64,000 nucleotides of DNA from Streptomyces sp. MST-110588 (GTDB lineage Bacteria; Actinomycetota; Actinomycetes; Streptomycetales; Streptomycetaceae), in contig NZ_CP074380.1 in NCBI RefSeq assembly GCF_022695595.1, positions 1,054,001 to 1,118,000 on the forward strand, in the 5' to 3' direction. The position numbers and the translations under genes were made by a program. The notes under the pieces were generated by a model, which saw nothing but the letters and a program-made list of their open reading frames with translations, did not search any database and was not told the origin of the DNA. Below are positions 21,631 through 30,235 of the stretch, one piece after another; within the stretch, counting starts at the first letter, position 1, and each line of letters begins with the position of its first letter.

Positions 21631-22362
21631 GTGAGCGGACTCAACGACCCTGCATTCTTTGACCGTTACGCCCACGAATACGACGAGCGGGACGCCTACG
21701 AACCGACGCAGGCCGTCGACTTCCTGGCCGGGCTGATCCCGGCGGACGGGCGCGCCCTGGAACTCGCGATCGGCACGGGCCGAGTGGCACTTCCCCTGGC
21801 CGCACGGGGGATCGCCCTCGAAGGAATCGACGGCTCGCCCGCCATGGTCGAGCAGCTACGCGCGAAGCCCGGCGGCTCGGAGATCCCCGTGACGATCGGC
21901 GACATGGCCGACGTGGCGGTGGACGGCCCCTTCCAGATGTCGTACCTGGTCTTCAACACACTGTTCAACCTGCCCAGTCAGGCACGCCAGGTCGATTGCT
22001 TCCGCAACGTCGCCAAGGTCCTCGCGCCCGGCGGACTGTTCGTCATCTAGTGTTTCATCCAGGATCTGACCGAGTTCGACCGCCATCAGCGGGTCGCCAC
22101 CCGCGCCCTGGCCGAAGGTGCGGTGAACATGGAGTTCCTGCTCCACGATCCCGTGGAACAGGCGGTCACCTATCAGCGCGTGGCGTTCGACGCGAAGGGC
22201 ACCACGCTGCGACCGCTGCGGCTCCGCTACTGCTGGCCGAGCGAGCTGGACCTGATGGCCCAGCTCGCCGGCCTGCGTCTACGCGAGCGCTACACCGACT
22301 GGGATCGCAGCCCCTTCACCGCGGCCAGCCGCAGGCACGTGTCGGTCTACGAGAAGCTGTGA
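21631..22362 (+). pseudogene. Class I SAM-dependent methyltransferase broken by an in-frame TAG
   Basis: Starts at GTG 21631 (SGLNDPAFFDRYAHEYDER). The SAM-binding motif I is ALELAIGTGRVALPLAARG, followed by LEGIDGSPAMVEQLR and IGDMADV, then LVFNTLFNL. After GGLFVI (motif near residue 139) a TAG occurs at 22048-22050, and the same frame continues with FIQDLTEFDRHQRVATRAL to TGA 22362, matching the rest of the family. A GAG-to-TAG change would explain it. Without readthrough the product lacks the last ~100 residues, including the substrate side of the fold. Target molecule unknown. Confidence 0.8.
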
Positions 22363-22413
22363 CAGAGCCCGACGGAACGGCCCGCCCTGCCCGTGGCCCG
22401 GCGCGCTTGCCGC

Positions 22414-23847
22414 CTACCGCGGCAGGTCGGCGGTCAGGGTGGTGTCCGGGACGCAGATGACCCCGTCGAACGCCTCCAGGACGGGGATCTCGATGAACGC
22501 GGTGTCCAGCCGGGTTCGGACGGGCTCGGGCAGGGCGTGGTGTCGCGCGTACGCGCGCAGCGCCCGGGCGTCCACCAGGGCCGGTTCCCCGGGCACGCCC
22601 GCGAACAGCGCCTCGACGCTGTCCGGCACGGCTTCAGGGGTGGTGGCCCGTGCCCAGCGCATCCCGAGCGGGTGGTCCCGGTCGGGCACGTTCTCCACCG
22701 TCTCGCCGCCGTTGCCGGTCAGCGCGAGGGGAACGTAGTCCGTGCCCAGTGCCCGGGAGAGCAGATTGCCCATGGTCACCGCCGCCAGGGGGCCGTCGGC
22801 CCGGTTGGCCGCGCGCTGGATGTGGGCGTTGTGCCCGACCAGGACGACCCGGGTGCCGGGCCCGGACCGTTCCAGGAACTCCAGCAGGGTGTCGGCCAGA
22901 TAGCGCTCCCGGGCGGCGAAGGCCAGGCCGTCCGGGGCGCCCGCGAGCGCTTCGGCCATGGCGCGCTGGGCCTGGTCGGTGGTCACCGCCGCGCGGACGT
23001 CCGACAGTGCGGTCTCATAAGCCGTACGGCCGCTGCGCTCGGTGTAGATCTCCCGCAGGTCCGTGAAACGGCCCAGCAACCGGGCGAGCGCGGTGGTGAG
23101 GCGGTCCTGCGCCGCCGGGTCCAGGCCGAGCCTGGCGTGGACAGGCACCATGACCGTCCCGCCCGCGATCGGCTCGGAGATCTCCAGCGCGGTGTTCACA
23201 AAGCGCAGCGCGCCGGGGTCGGTAGCGGCCAGGTAGGAGGCGACCGGCTCCAGTACGGGCGCGAGCGAGCCGCCCGCCATGGGGATGTCACAGCCGACGA
23301 AGCGGACCGGCTGCGGGGCGCCGGCGTTGTGGCGGCGCAGCCACCGCAGGGTGTCCCGGCATTCGGCGGGCTGCCCCAGGCCCCTGACGGGCCTGCCGTG
23401 GCTGTCGGCGCTGTCGTCCTGGGCCCGGCCGCACGCGGGGGCCAGGAGGCCGTCGATGTCGCCCGGCCCGCCCTGGACCCAGGCGTCCACGTCACGGCCT
23501 TCGGCGGCTCCGTACTCCATGGCGTAAACGGTGAAGCCCAGGTGCTCGATCAGGAAACGCAGGATGCGATGGCGCAGCAGGCCGAACTCGCGGATCTGGT
23601 GGGAACTCTCGCCGAGCGCGACGACGCGCGCGCCGCCGACGAGATCGCGCAGCGGCTCCAGGTCATCGAGCGGGCCCTCCATGTCTGTTCCGGGGCCCAG
23701 GTCGGCCAGCCGGAAGGCGTGGGAGGCGACCCAGCGCGTCAGTTCGGCCGGGGCGGCCGTCAGGGCCGGCTCGGCCGGGGAGTGGAGTTCACGCAGATCG
23801 CGCACGCGCAGTTCGCCGTGAGTGTGGTGGTGGTTCCGGTCGTTCAT
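22414..23847 (-). CDS. Erythromycin esterase-family protein
   Basis: 477 residues. Carries the family hallmarks: VVALGESSHQIREFGLLRHR (the ALGE-H motif with catalytic Glu and His), MEYGAAEGRDVDAWVQGG, and VVLVGHNAHIQRA. Ere enzymes open the lactone of 14-membered macrolides, but most chromosomal homologues in actinobacteria have unknown substrates, so resistance should not be assumed. ATG 23847 follows GGAGCACCCTTG. A His-rich NDRNHHHTHGE begins the protein. It converges with the broken methyltransferase gene. Confidence 0.85.
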   Translation of the reverse strand: MNDRNHHHTHGELRVRDLRELHSPAEPALTAAPAELTRWVASHAFRLADLGPGTDMEGPLDDLEPLRDLVGGARVVALGESSHQIREFGLLRHRILRFLIEHLGFTVYAMEYGAAEGRDVDAWVQGGPGDIDGLLAPACGRAQDDSADSHGRPVRGLGQPAECRDTLRWLRRHNAGAPQPVRFVGCDIPMAGGSLAPVLEPVASYLAATDPGALRFVNTALEISEPIAGGTVMVPVHARLGLDPAAQDRLTTALARLLGRFTDLREIYTERSGRTAYETALSDVRAAVTTDQAQRAMAEALAGAPDGLAFAARERYLADTLLEFLERSGPGTRVVLVGHNAHIQRAANRADGPLAAVTMGNLLSRALGTDYVPLALTGNGGETVENVPDRDHPLGMRWARATTPEAVPDSVEALFAGVPGEPALVDARALRAYARHHALPEPVRTRLDTAFIEIPVLEAFDGVICVPDTTLTADLPR

Positions 23848-24150
23848 CAAGGGTGCTCCGCGGTGTGAGTCATCGTCGGAGCCGGGCAGCGTCGAGCACC
23901 GCACCGGCGGGAAACCGGAGTGCGGCGAAGCTGTCGGAATGCTGAACGCAGCTTGCCGCTAGGCGGCGCTGCGGGGCTTGATGAACCAGCTCTGGCCGAC
24001 GCGCAGGAACATGTCCGGGACCGTATCAAGGGCGGTCGCAGCACGCATCGCCTTTGTCCGGTGGGCGCGCGAGCCCCACTCCCCTCAAGCCGCCCGAGGG
24101 ACGGGCCCGGTCCCCGTCGGTCCCCGTCAGTCCCGGTCCGTCTTGGCTCG
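23848..24150. other. Intergenic stretch without a supported gene
   Basis: The only coding-like trace is a short minus-strand reading near 23960-24046 (MRAATALDTVPDMFLRVGQS, ending KPRSAA before TAG), without ribosome site or recognised family. Imperfect short repeats (GTCCGTCTTGG twice, 24136-24170) lie at its right side. I see no promoter that I can support. Confidence 0.4.
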
Positions 24151-24687
24151 TCAGTCCTCGTCCGTCTTGGAGAGAGCTTCGGTGATCATGCGGGTGGCGA
24201 AGTCGGGGTCGTCGGTGAGGCGGTTGATGTGCTCCGCGAGGAGGAAGGTGGTGACCTCCAGGGGAGTCATCTCGTCCTTGGTCCAGTATCCGTACTGTTT
24301 GCGCCACAGGTTGGGGCTCAGGCCGGTGCCCGCGGCGATGAGCAGGCCGGCCATGGTGGGGATGGTCTCGGGGCGGACGCTCTTGGGCATCATGCGCATC
24401 GTGGCCACGAGGTTGGGCACCACGTACTCGATGACGTCCTTGTCGTGGTCCTCATAAGCCATCCGCAGCCACTTCATGAACAGGTAGATCAGCGTGCACG
24501 TGCCGTCCAGCACGGCATCGGCCCCCCGGGGGCCCAGGGACGCGGTGAACTGGTCGATCAGCGCCTGTTCTTCGGGGTCGGTCGCGGTCTTGCCGTCGCG
24601 GACGCCTTTGAGCCGGGAGTCGATCATCATGATCGCTGCGCCCACATCACCGGCGGCAGCGTACTGAGGATCGCAGGGTGATGTCAC
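24151..24687 (-). CDS. Hypothetical protein, mostly helical
   Basis: 178 residues, family not recognised. It starts at GTG 24687 behind a strong GGAGGA site. The N-terminal half is acidic and helical (DPEEQALIDQFTASLGPRG), followed by a hydrophobic helix TCTLIYLFMKWLRMAYEDHD and VPNLVATMRMMPKSVRPETI, then a second hydrophobic segment MAGLLIAAGTGLSP. It ends in a charged helix (DDPDFATRMITEALSKTDED). The segments are too short and charged to be convincing membrane spans. Codon use looks native. It stands alone between the esterase homologue and the TAP peptidase. Confidence 0.75.
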   Translation of the reverse strand: MTSPCDPQYAAAGDVGAAIMMIDSRLKGVRDGKTATDPEEQALIDQFTASLGPRGADAVLDGTCTLIYLFMKWLRMAYEDHDKDVIEYVVPNLVATMRMMPKSVRPETIPTMAGLLIAAGTGLSPNLWRKQYGYWTKDEMTPLEVTTFLLAEHINRLTDDPDFATRMITEALSKTDED

Positions 24688-24852
24688 AGGATTCCTCCGC
24701 GGCGACTTCGGTGTGTAGTGCGCCGTATCCGTACAGTAGACCTCCGGTGGCCTCGGGGTCCGAGAAATCCCCGTGATACGGGGCAGGGTGAGCCACCCCA
24801 GCCGGTCCGAGGTGCCGGTTCAACGGGGTCAGGGTCGGGGCCCGTTCGCCGT

Positions 24853-26399
24853 TCAGCGCGGGCAGGTGGTGTCCTTCCGTGGCAGGGTGCCGTTCAGGAG
24901 GTAGTCGTTGACGGCCTTCTTCGCGCAGGGGCTGTGGGCGGAGAGATACACGGTGTGGGCGCGGACGGGTACGGTGACCAGGCGGGAGCCGCGTATCGCA
25001 CGGTGCATGCCCAACCCCTCCTCATAGGTGGTGTGGGTGTCGCCGGTGGCCTGTATCTGAAGCGCGGGAAGGTCGTTGCTGATCCGCGTCAGCGGTTCGC
25101 GGGGCTTCTCCTTCCAGAAGGCGCAGGGGACCGGGCCGTTGTGCATGGGGCCGAAGACCGGCTGGGTGGGCCGGGCCCGTTCGACGGCCTTCCGGTACCA
25201 CCCGGGGTCGCGCGGCATCGTGACATCGGCGCACAGCACGCCGAGTGTGGCCGCCAGATCCCTGTCCGCGCCGGCGGTCCACGGCCGGAACATGAGGGTC
25301 AGCAGCTCGCTCAACTGCTGGGTCGGCTGCACCGGTTTGCCGTCCGCAGCATCCAGCAGTTGGCGCAGCGCGCGGGCGTAGTCCGCGTTGTCGGCCTCGT
25401 CCGTCCCGTAGATGTAGAGGACGTACGGCAGCAGGTAGCCGTCGAGCCGGAAGCCCGCGATCGGGATCGGTTCGGCTTCCGCGCGGCGGACCAGCTTCTC
25501 GACGGTGGCCCGTACGGCCGCGGGCGTGGCGCCCAGACCGTACCGGCGGTCGCGCGGCGCGGCCCAGGCGGCGAATGCGTCGAGCGCCCGCTCATTGGCC
25601 GGGCCCATGTCCTGGAACGACCGCATGCCGTACTTGGCGGGGTCGAGCGCGCTGTCCAGGACCAGCCGGTCGACGCGGTCCGGGAACATCTGGGCGTAGG
25701 TGGCGCCCAGAACCGTCCCGTAGGACTCCCCGAACCAGGAGGTCTTCCGCTCGCCCAGCACGCTGCGCACCAGGTCGGCGTCGCGGGCGATGTTGCGGGT
25801 CGAGAGGTGCGCAAGGATGCCGGGGTACTTCTTCCAGCAGGCGTCGGCGTCGTCCTTCGCCAGCCGCCAGCTCTTCTCGAAGCCCGCCAGGTCCGTGCCC
25901 ACCGACCGTAACCAGCTCATCCGCGTCAGCCCGCAGTCCAGCGGACTGCTCGCGCCGACCCCGCGGGTGTCCATGCCGATGATGTCGTAGGCCGCCGCGA
26001 CCTCGGGTGGCATCGCCGCCCGGAGTTCGGCGGGCGTGCCCAGACCGCGACTTCCCGGGCCCCGGGGTTGGTCTGGAGAATGCCGCGCCGTTTCGCGGGA
26101 TCGGCGGCCTTGATCCGCGAGATCGCGATGTCCAGGGCAGGGCCCCGGGGATCGCCGTAATCCAGCGGAACCTTGACGGTCGCGCACTCGGTGCCCTTGG
26201 GGGGCGGATCGGCTACGCCCTTGCAGGTGGTCCACTTCAGCGCCTGATGGCGGAACCGGTCGAGGCCGTCGGCGGGTACGGCGGCGGACGCCGAGGCGTT
26301 CGCCGCCGTACCCGGCGCCGAACCGGTGGCCGTGGCGGCCAGGGGCAGGGTGAACAGGGTGACGGCGGCGATGGCCGTGGCGCGTTTCATGCCTTTCAC
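24853..26399 (-). CDS. Secreted TAP-like tripeptidyl aminopeptidase / alpha-beta hydrolase (frameshifted)
   Basis: Signal peptide MKRATAIAAVTLFTLPLAATA, then LKWTTCKGVADPPPKGTECATV and VPLDYGDPRGPALDIAISRI, typical of S33 peptidases of the SCO/TAP type. The nucleophile elbow is WFGESYGTVLG. The C-terminal TAP-like domain includes LQIQATGDTHTTYEEG (acid) and RAHTVYLSAHSPCAKKAVND (His and conserved Cys). It would trim tripeptides or peptides outside the cell. The N-terminal frame (to LQTNPG) and the rest (from GPGSRGLGTPAELRA) are offset by one base at 26051-26064. Restoring one G in CCCCGGGGCCCGGG gives the conserved NPGGPGSRG. Start is GTG 26399 or ATG 26390 with no strong ribosome site. Confidence 0.85.
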
Positions 26400-26722
26400 G
26401 CTAAGAGCGGCTTGAGCACATTTCCATGGGGTGAATCCCTGGTTCTGACTGCGGATAACACCAGGGAATTACAAGGGTTAACCCCCGTTACTCACCATGC
26501 CAGTTGGTCGTTGAGGGCCCTGCCCTCGCTCCCGAAAAGGGTTCGCCCGGGCCCACACCACCCCACCACCCCACCACCCCGGACGAACCGGGTTGTGAAG
26601 CGAATCACAGGGCAGGGCCGTCACGGTTCGCCGGCGCGGGGTGTCTCGATGGGCGTCCGGGAAGAGCGGAGAGGAGCCGGGTGCGATGCCGCAGTGCTGC
26701 CGAAGGGTGCGGGGGGTGGGCC
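26400..26722. other. Divergent promoter region, TAP peptidase / ECF41 sigma
   Basis: 323 bp with a slightly lower GC stretch at 26420-26500 (GGATAACACCAGGGAATTACA), which is the likeliest place for promoters. It also holds three near-copies of CCACCACC at 26556-26578. No promoter can be assigned firmly; no additional gene seen. Confidence 0.4.
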
Positions 26723-27622
26723 GTGGCTGAGGACGCCTTCACCGAGCACCGTCCGCTGCTGTTCACCCTCGCCTACGAGATGCTGGGCAGTGCCGCCGAC
26801 GCCGAGGACGTGCTCCAGGAGAGCTATCTGCGGTGGAGTGCGGTCGATCCGGCGACGGTCGGGCATCCGCGCGCCTATCTGGTCCGCGTGGTGACCCGGC
26901 AGTCCCTCAACCACCTGCGCGCGGCCAGGGCACGGCGTGAGGAGTACGTCGGCGCGTGGCTGCCCGAACCGATCCGTACCGCACCGGAGGTGGACGACGA
27001 TGTGGTCCTGGCGGAGTCCGTGTCGATGGCCATGCTGCTCGTCCTGGAGACGCTGACCCCGGCCGAGCGTGCGGTGTTCGTGCTGCGCGAGGTGTTCGGT
27101 TACTCCCACGGCGAGATCGCCGCCTCGATCGGCAGGAGCGAGGTCACCGTACGGCAGATCGCCCACCGCGCCCGCAGCCACGTCCGGGCCCGGCGCCGGC
27201 GCTTCGAGCCCGACTCCGGTGCCGCCGGGGAGATCGTCCGGCGGTTCCTGCGCGCGGCGGCGACCGGGGACGTCCAGGCGCTGATGGACCTGCTGGCGCC
27301 GGATGTCGTGGTGATCTCCGACGGCGGCGGGAAGGCGGTCGCCGCCCGCCGCCCGGTCACCGGTCGCAGCGACGTGACCCGGTTCGTCCTCGGCGTGTAC
27401 CGCACCGGCACCACCGCGACGGCCCGCGTCGAGCACACCGCCTGCAATGGCATGCCGGCCGTACGGTTCCTCACCGGCGGCGCGCTCGACTGGCTGGTCG
27501 CCTTCGAGATCCGCGACGGACGGATCACCGGCCTGTACGGCATACGCAATCCGGACAAGCTGCACCGTACCGAGACAGTGCGTCCGCTCGACAGAAAAGG
27601 ACCCCAGCCGTGGAAACCATGA
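26723..27622 (+). CDS. ECF41-type RNA polymerase sigma factor with SnoaL-like C-terminal domain
   Basis: 299 residues. Region 2: HRPLLFTLAYEMLGSAADAE then LQESYLRW; region 4: LTPAERAVFVLREVFGYSHG then EIAASIGRSEVTVRQIAHRA. Three features mark ECF group 41: the linker motif WLPEP (79-83), DGGGK (200-204) in the SnoaL-like domain, and NPDKL (276-280) near the end. In this group the fused domain, not a separate anti-sigma factor, modulates activity. Start GTG 26723; upstream in-frame codons give no homologous sequence. The next gene begins inside its 3' end, so the two are co-expressed. Confidence 0.93.
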   Translation: MAEDAFTEHRPLLFTLAYEMLGSAADAEDVLQESYLRWSAVDPATVGHPRAYLVRVVTRQSLNHLRAARARREEYVGAWLPEPIRTAPEVDDDVVLAESVSMAMLLVLETLTPAERAVFVLREVFGYSHGEIAASIGRSEVTVRQIAHRARSHVRARRRRFEPDSGAAGEIVRRFLRAAATGDVQALMDLLAPDVVVISDGGGKAVAARRPVTGRSDVTRFVLGVYRTGTTATARVEHTACNGMPAVRFLTGGALDWLVAFEIRDGRITGLYGIRNPDKLHRTETVRPLDRKGPQPWKP

Positions 27623-28104
27623 CGGTCGAGTACGTCATCGACGCCCCGGTCGACGAGGTGTTCGCCTGGCTCACCACGACCACCAACTACACCCGCTCGC
27701 CTCTGGTGCTGCGCTGCCGCCTGACCCGGCGCGGCCAGGCCGCGCCCTACGGCGTCGGCGCGGTGCGCAGCCACCTCTGGCTGACGGGCTGGTTCGAGGA
27801 ACGCATCACCCGCTACGACCCGCCGCACGTCACCGAGTACGTCGTGGAGCGCAGCCTGCCGCCGTCCCGGCACGAACTCGGCCGCATGACGTTCACGGAG
27901 ACCGACGGCGGCACCAGGGTCCGCTGGACGACCCGCGCCGAACTCCGTGTACCGCTGCTCGGCGCGCTGGTGACCCGGCTCGTCGTACGGCCGGTTCTCA
28001 CCCGTACCTTCCGCAACATCCTCACCGCTGCCGACACCGCGCTGACCGGGCGGCGAGGGCAGCGGAGCCGGAACGGCCGGAGCCGGAGCCGGAGCCGGGC
28101 GTGA
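27610..28104 (+). CDS. SRPBCC-family protein
   Basis: 164 residues with the START-like fold order: VEYVIDAPVDEVFAWLTTTT, then GAVRSHLWLTGWFEERITRY, then TEYVVERSLPPSRHELGRMT and TFTETDGGTRVRWTTRAELR with a C-terminal helix. The last 20 residues are Arg/Ser repeats. Start is GTG 27610, with AAGGA 8 nt upstream, 13 nt inside the sigma gene; ATG 27619 (ATGA overlap with its stop) is the alternative. ECF41 genes usually neighbour a small enzyme that is their target; an SRPBCC partner fits that pattern. Ligand unknown. Confidence 0.85.
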   Translation: METMTVEYVIDAPVDEVFAWLTTTTNYTRSPLVLRCRLTRRGQAAPYGVGAVRSHLWLTGWFEERITRYDPPHVTEYVVERSLPPSRHELGRMTFTETDGGTRVRWTTRAELRVPLLGALVTRLVVRPVLTRTFRNILTAADTALTGRRGQRSRNGRSRSRSRA

Positions 28105-28175
28105 CGGTCTCTCGGGTGCGCTGTGCGTCGGCGCCGGCGCCGGCCGTCATCTCGTCGTCTCGCGCACGGGCCGTA

Positions 28176-28205
28176 GGGCCGTAGGGCCGTACGGTCCTAC
28201 GGCCC
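28176..28205. terminator. Bidirectional terminator (15-bp palindrome)
   Basis: GGGCCGTAGGGCCGT / ACGGTCCTACGGCCC, one G-T mismatch, no loop, between two convergent genes. The repeat unit GCCGTAGG occurs twice on the left side, allowing alternative folds. Confidence 0.6.
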
Positions 28206-28238
28206 GATCCGCCACCGGGGCGGCGGCAGCAGGCGGCG

Positions 28239-30070
28239 TCAGCCGGTCCCGGCCGACGCCAGCAGCGCCCGTGCCAGCTCTCTCGCGGCCAGGTCCGGGT
28301 GCGGGGTCCCGTCGCAGGGAAAGCCGGAGGCGACGCGGCGCGGGGAGCGGGCGATGTGCTCGACCACGGGACGGGCCGCCGACGGGAGCAGACGCATCGC
28401 CCTCAGGGTGCGCAGGGCGCGCAGATGCGGTTCGCGGAGCGTGCCGCAGTGGGTGCCGTGGCAGGTTCCATGGCGGGTGCCGCGGCCGGTGAACAGGTCC
28501 GCGATCACCGGTGCCGTGTCGTGTGTGCGGCCCGTGACACGCCAGATCGCGGCAGCCGCCTCCGCCCGGCTCTCCCGGTCCGGTGCCCGCAGCCGCTGCT
28601 CCACCAGAGGAATCAAATCCGCCGCGGACGGGCCGAGTTCTCCCGCCACCCGGACGGCTGCCGTACGGCGCGGCACGGCGTCCGGCAGCGCCCGTACCGC
28701 CTCCGTCGCAGGCCCCGCGTCGCCCGTCGTCCGCGCCAGTGCGACGGCCGCGGACAGGTCACCGGATCCGGCATGTACGCGCAGGGCCCGGACCGCCTCG
28801 GGGCCCGCCGCCCGCCCAGCGCGGCGAGCACCCCGGCCGAAGCGGGCAGCAGACGGATCAGGTCCTCCACGCGGCCGGCGGCGAGCGCGGGGAAGCGCGC
28901 CAGCGCGTCCAGCCACTCGGTACGCGGCCGGGCCGCGACGCGCCGTGCCACCGGCTCGGCCGCCGCGCCGAACACCTCCACCGCCGCGGTCACGACCGTG
29001 CCGGGAGCGGTGAAGGGAGTCAGCCGCAAGGCCGCGGTCTCCTCCGGCAGTTCGTCCATCAGGCGTACGACCAGACCGACCGCGTCCGGTACCCGCAGCC
29101 GGACCGCGGCATGCGTCGCGGCGATCCGTACGGCAGGCTCCCCGGACCTCAGGTGCGGCTCCAGCCATGGCGCCGGCGCACCGCCCTCCAGCGCGGCGCC
29201 CACCCTCGCCACCCGGCACAGGTCCTCCGCGTCCCGCGCCGACGCGGCGAGCCACGGCAGGACATCGCGCTCACGGTCGCGCCAGACCTCGGTGAGCTCC
29301 CAGGCGAGCGGCAGCCCGCGGGCCACCGCCCTCAGTGCCGCGTCCGGGTCGTCCATCAGGCGGTCGGCGAGCGGGCGGTAGGAGTCGGGCCAGGGGTGGT
29401 CGGTGTCGTCGCCGGGCGCCGCCTCGTACGCGGCGAGCGCCGACTCCACCAGGCCGGCCGGCAGCGGCAGCGGCGCCGTACGCAGCAGGTCCGTCACCGC
29501 CGCCCTGCGCACCGGCGGCTCGGACGCGGACAGCAGCGCCCGGTTGCGGGCGTTCCTGGTGTCCGGTGAGACGTCGAGCAGACCAAGCGCCGTGACGAGG
29601 TCGGCCCGTACCTCGGCGTCGTCCTCCTCGGCCAGGCGGGCCCGCAGCAACGGGAGCAGCGGCAGGGAAGCCTCCTGGCAGGCGGCGACGGTCCACACCA
29701 TCGCGCGCCGCACACGCCGGTCCTTATCCGCCGCCAGGCCCAGCAGAGCCGGCAGTGCCCCGGCCACCGCCCGGCGCACCTGCCGGTACGCGGGCCCGGT
29801 CCCGTCGGCCGCGCCGTGCAGCAGCTCCAGCAGCGCCCGCCGGTCGCCGGGGCCGTCCAGGGCCAGTCGCGCGAGGAACGGCACGGCCGCGGCGGTCGCC
29901 GAGTAGACCGAGCCCTGGTGGCACAGTGAGGAGAACAGCTCCTCCAGCGCCGCTTCGCGTGCCCGCGGGTCCGCCGAGCCGGCCGCCCGCAGCAGGCCGG
30001 GCACGTCGTCCGCGGGCCCGTACGCGTGCTCCAGCGCGGCCCAGTCGATGTCGTCGATCCCTTCCAGCAT
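28239..30070 (-). CDS. HEAT-repeat protein (one-base frameshift near residue 418)
   Basis: About 610 residues if repaired. It consists of repeated two-helix units, for example SADPRAREAALEELFSSL, KDRRVRRAMVWTVAACQ, DDAEVRADLVTALGLLDVS, SGEPAVRIAATHAAVRLRV and APDRESRAEAAAAIWRVTG. These form a protein-binding solenoid; no enzymatic domain is seen. The first frame runs from ATG 30070 to LPASAGVLAALGG, and the continuation AAGPEAVRALRVHAGSGDLS lies in the other frame. The junction is in a G-rich run at about 28805-28822, and restoring one base joins them. It follows a second HEAT/ankyrin gene in the same direction across a repeat-filled spacer. Confidence 0.8.
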
Positions 30071-30095
30071 GCGCGCGACCTTACGTCGGTGGGTC

Positions 30096-30235
30096 CGCCT
30101 CTATGACACAGGGCCCGTCTCTACGGCAGAGGGCCCGCCTCTATGGCACAGGGCCCGCCTCCATGGCATATGGCACAGGCCCCACCTCTATGGCAGAGGG
30201 TGTCCGCCTCTACGACACAAGGCTTTCCTCTACGA
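30096..30235. repeat. Six-plus imperfect ~20-bp repeats, CTCTAtGgCAcAGGGCCCGC type
   Basis: Units begin CTCTAT, CTCTAC or CTCCAT and mostly continue GGCACAGGGCCCGC, at about 30100, 30120, 30139, 30158, 30186, 30207 and 30229. Unit length varies between 19 and 28 bp and the units diverge, unlike a CRISPR array. They fill the spacer in front of the HEAT-repeat gene and run into the 3' end of the ankyrin/HEAT gene. Confidence 0.8.

Noticed and set aside
22414..23847. Macrolide resistance determinant
   Set aside because: The ALGE-H family motifs are present, but most chromosomal homologues have not been shown to hydrolyse macrolides, and no macrolide cluster is close.
23946..24046. 29-residue minus-strand reading near 23960
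   Set aside because: Too short, no ribosome site and no family; noted only in the intergenic entry.
30096..30235. Possible CRISPR array
   Set aside because: Units are adjacent, vary in length and have no unique spacers; no cas genes are present.
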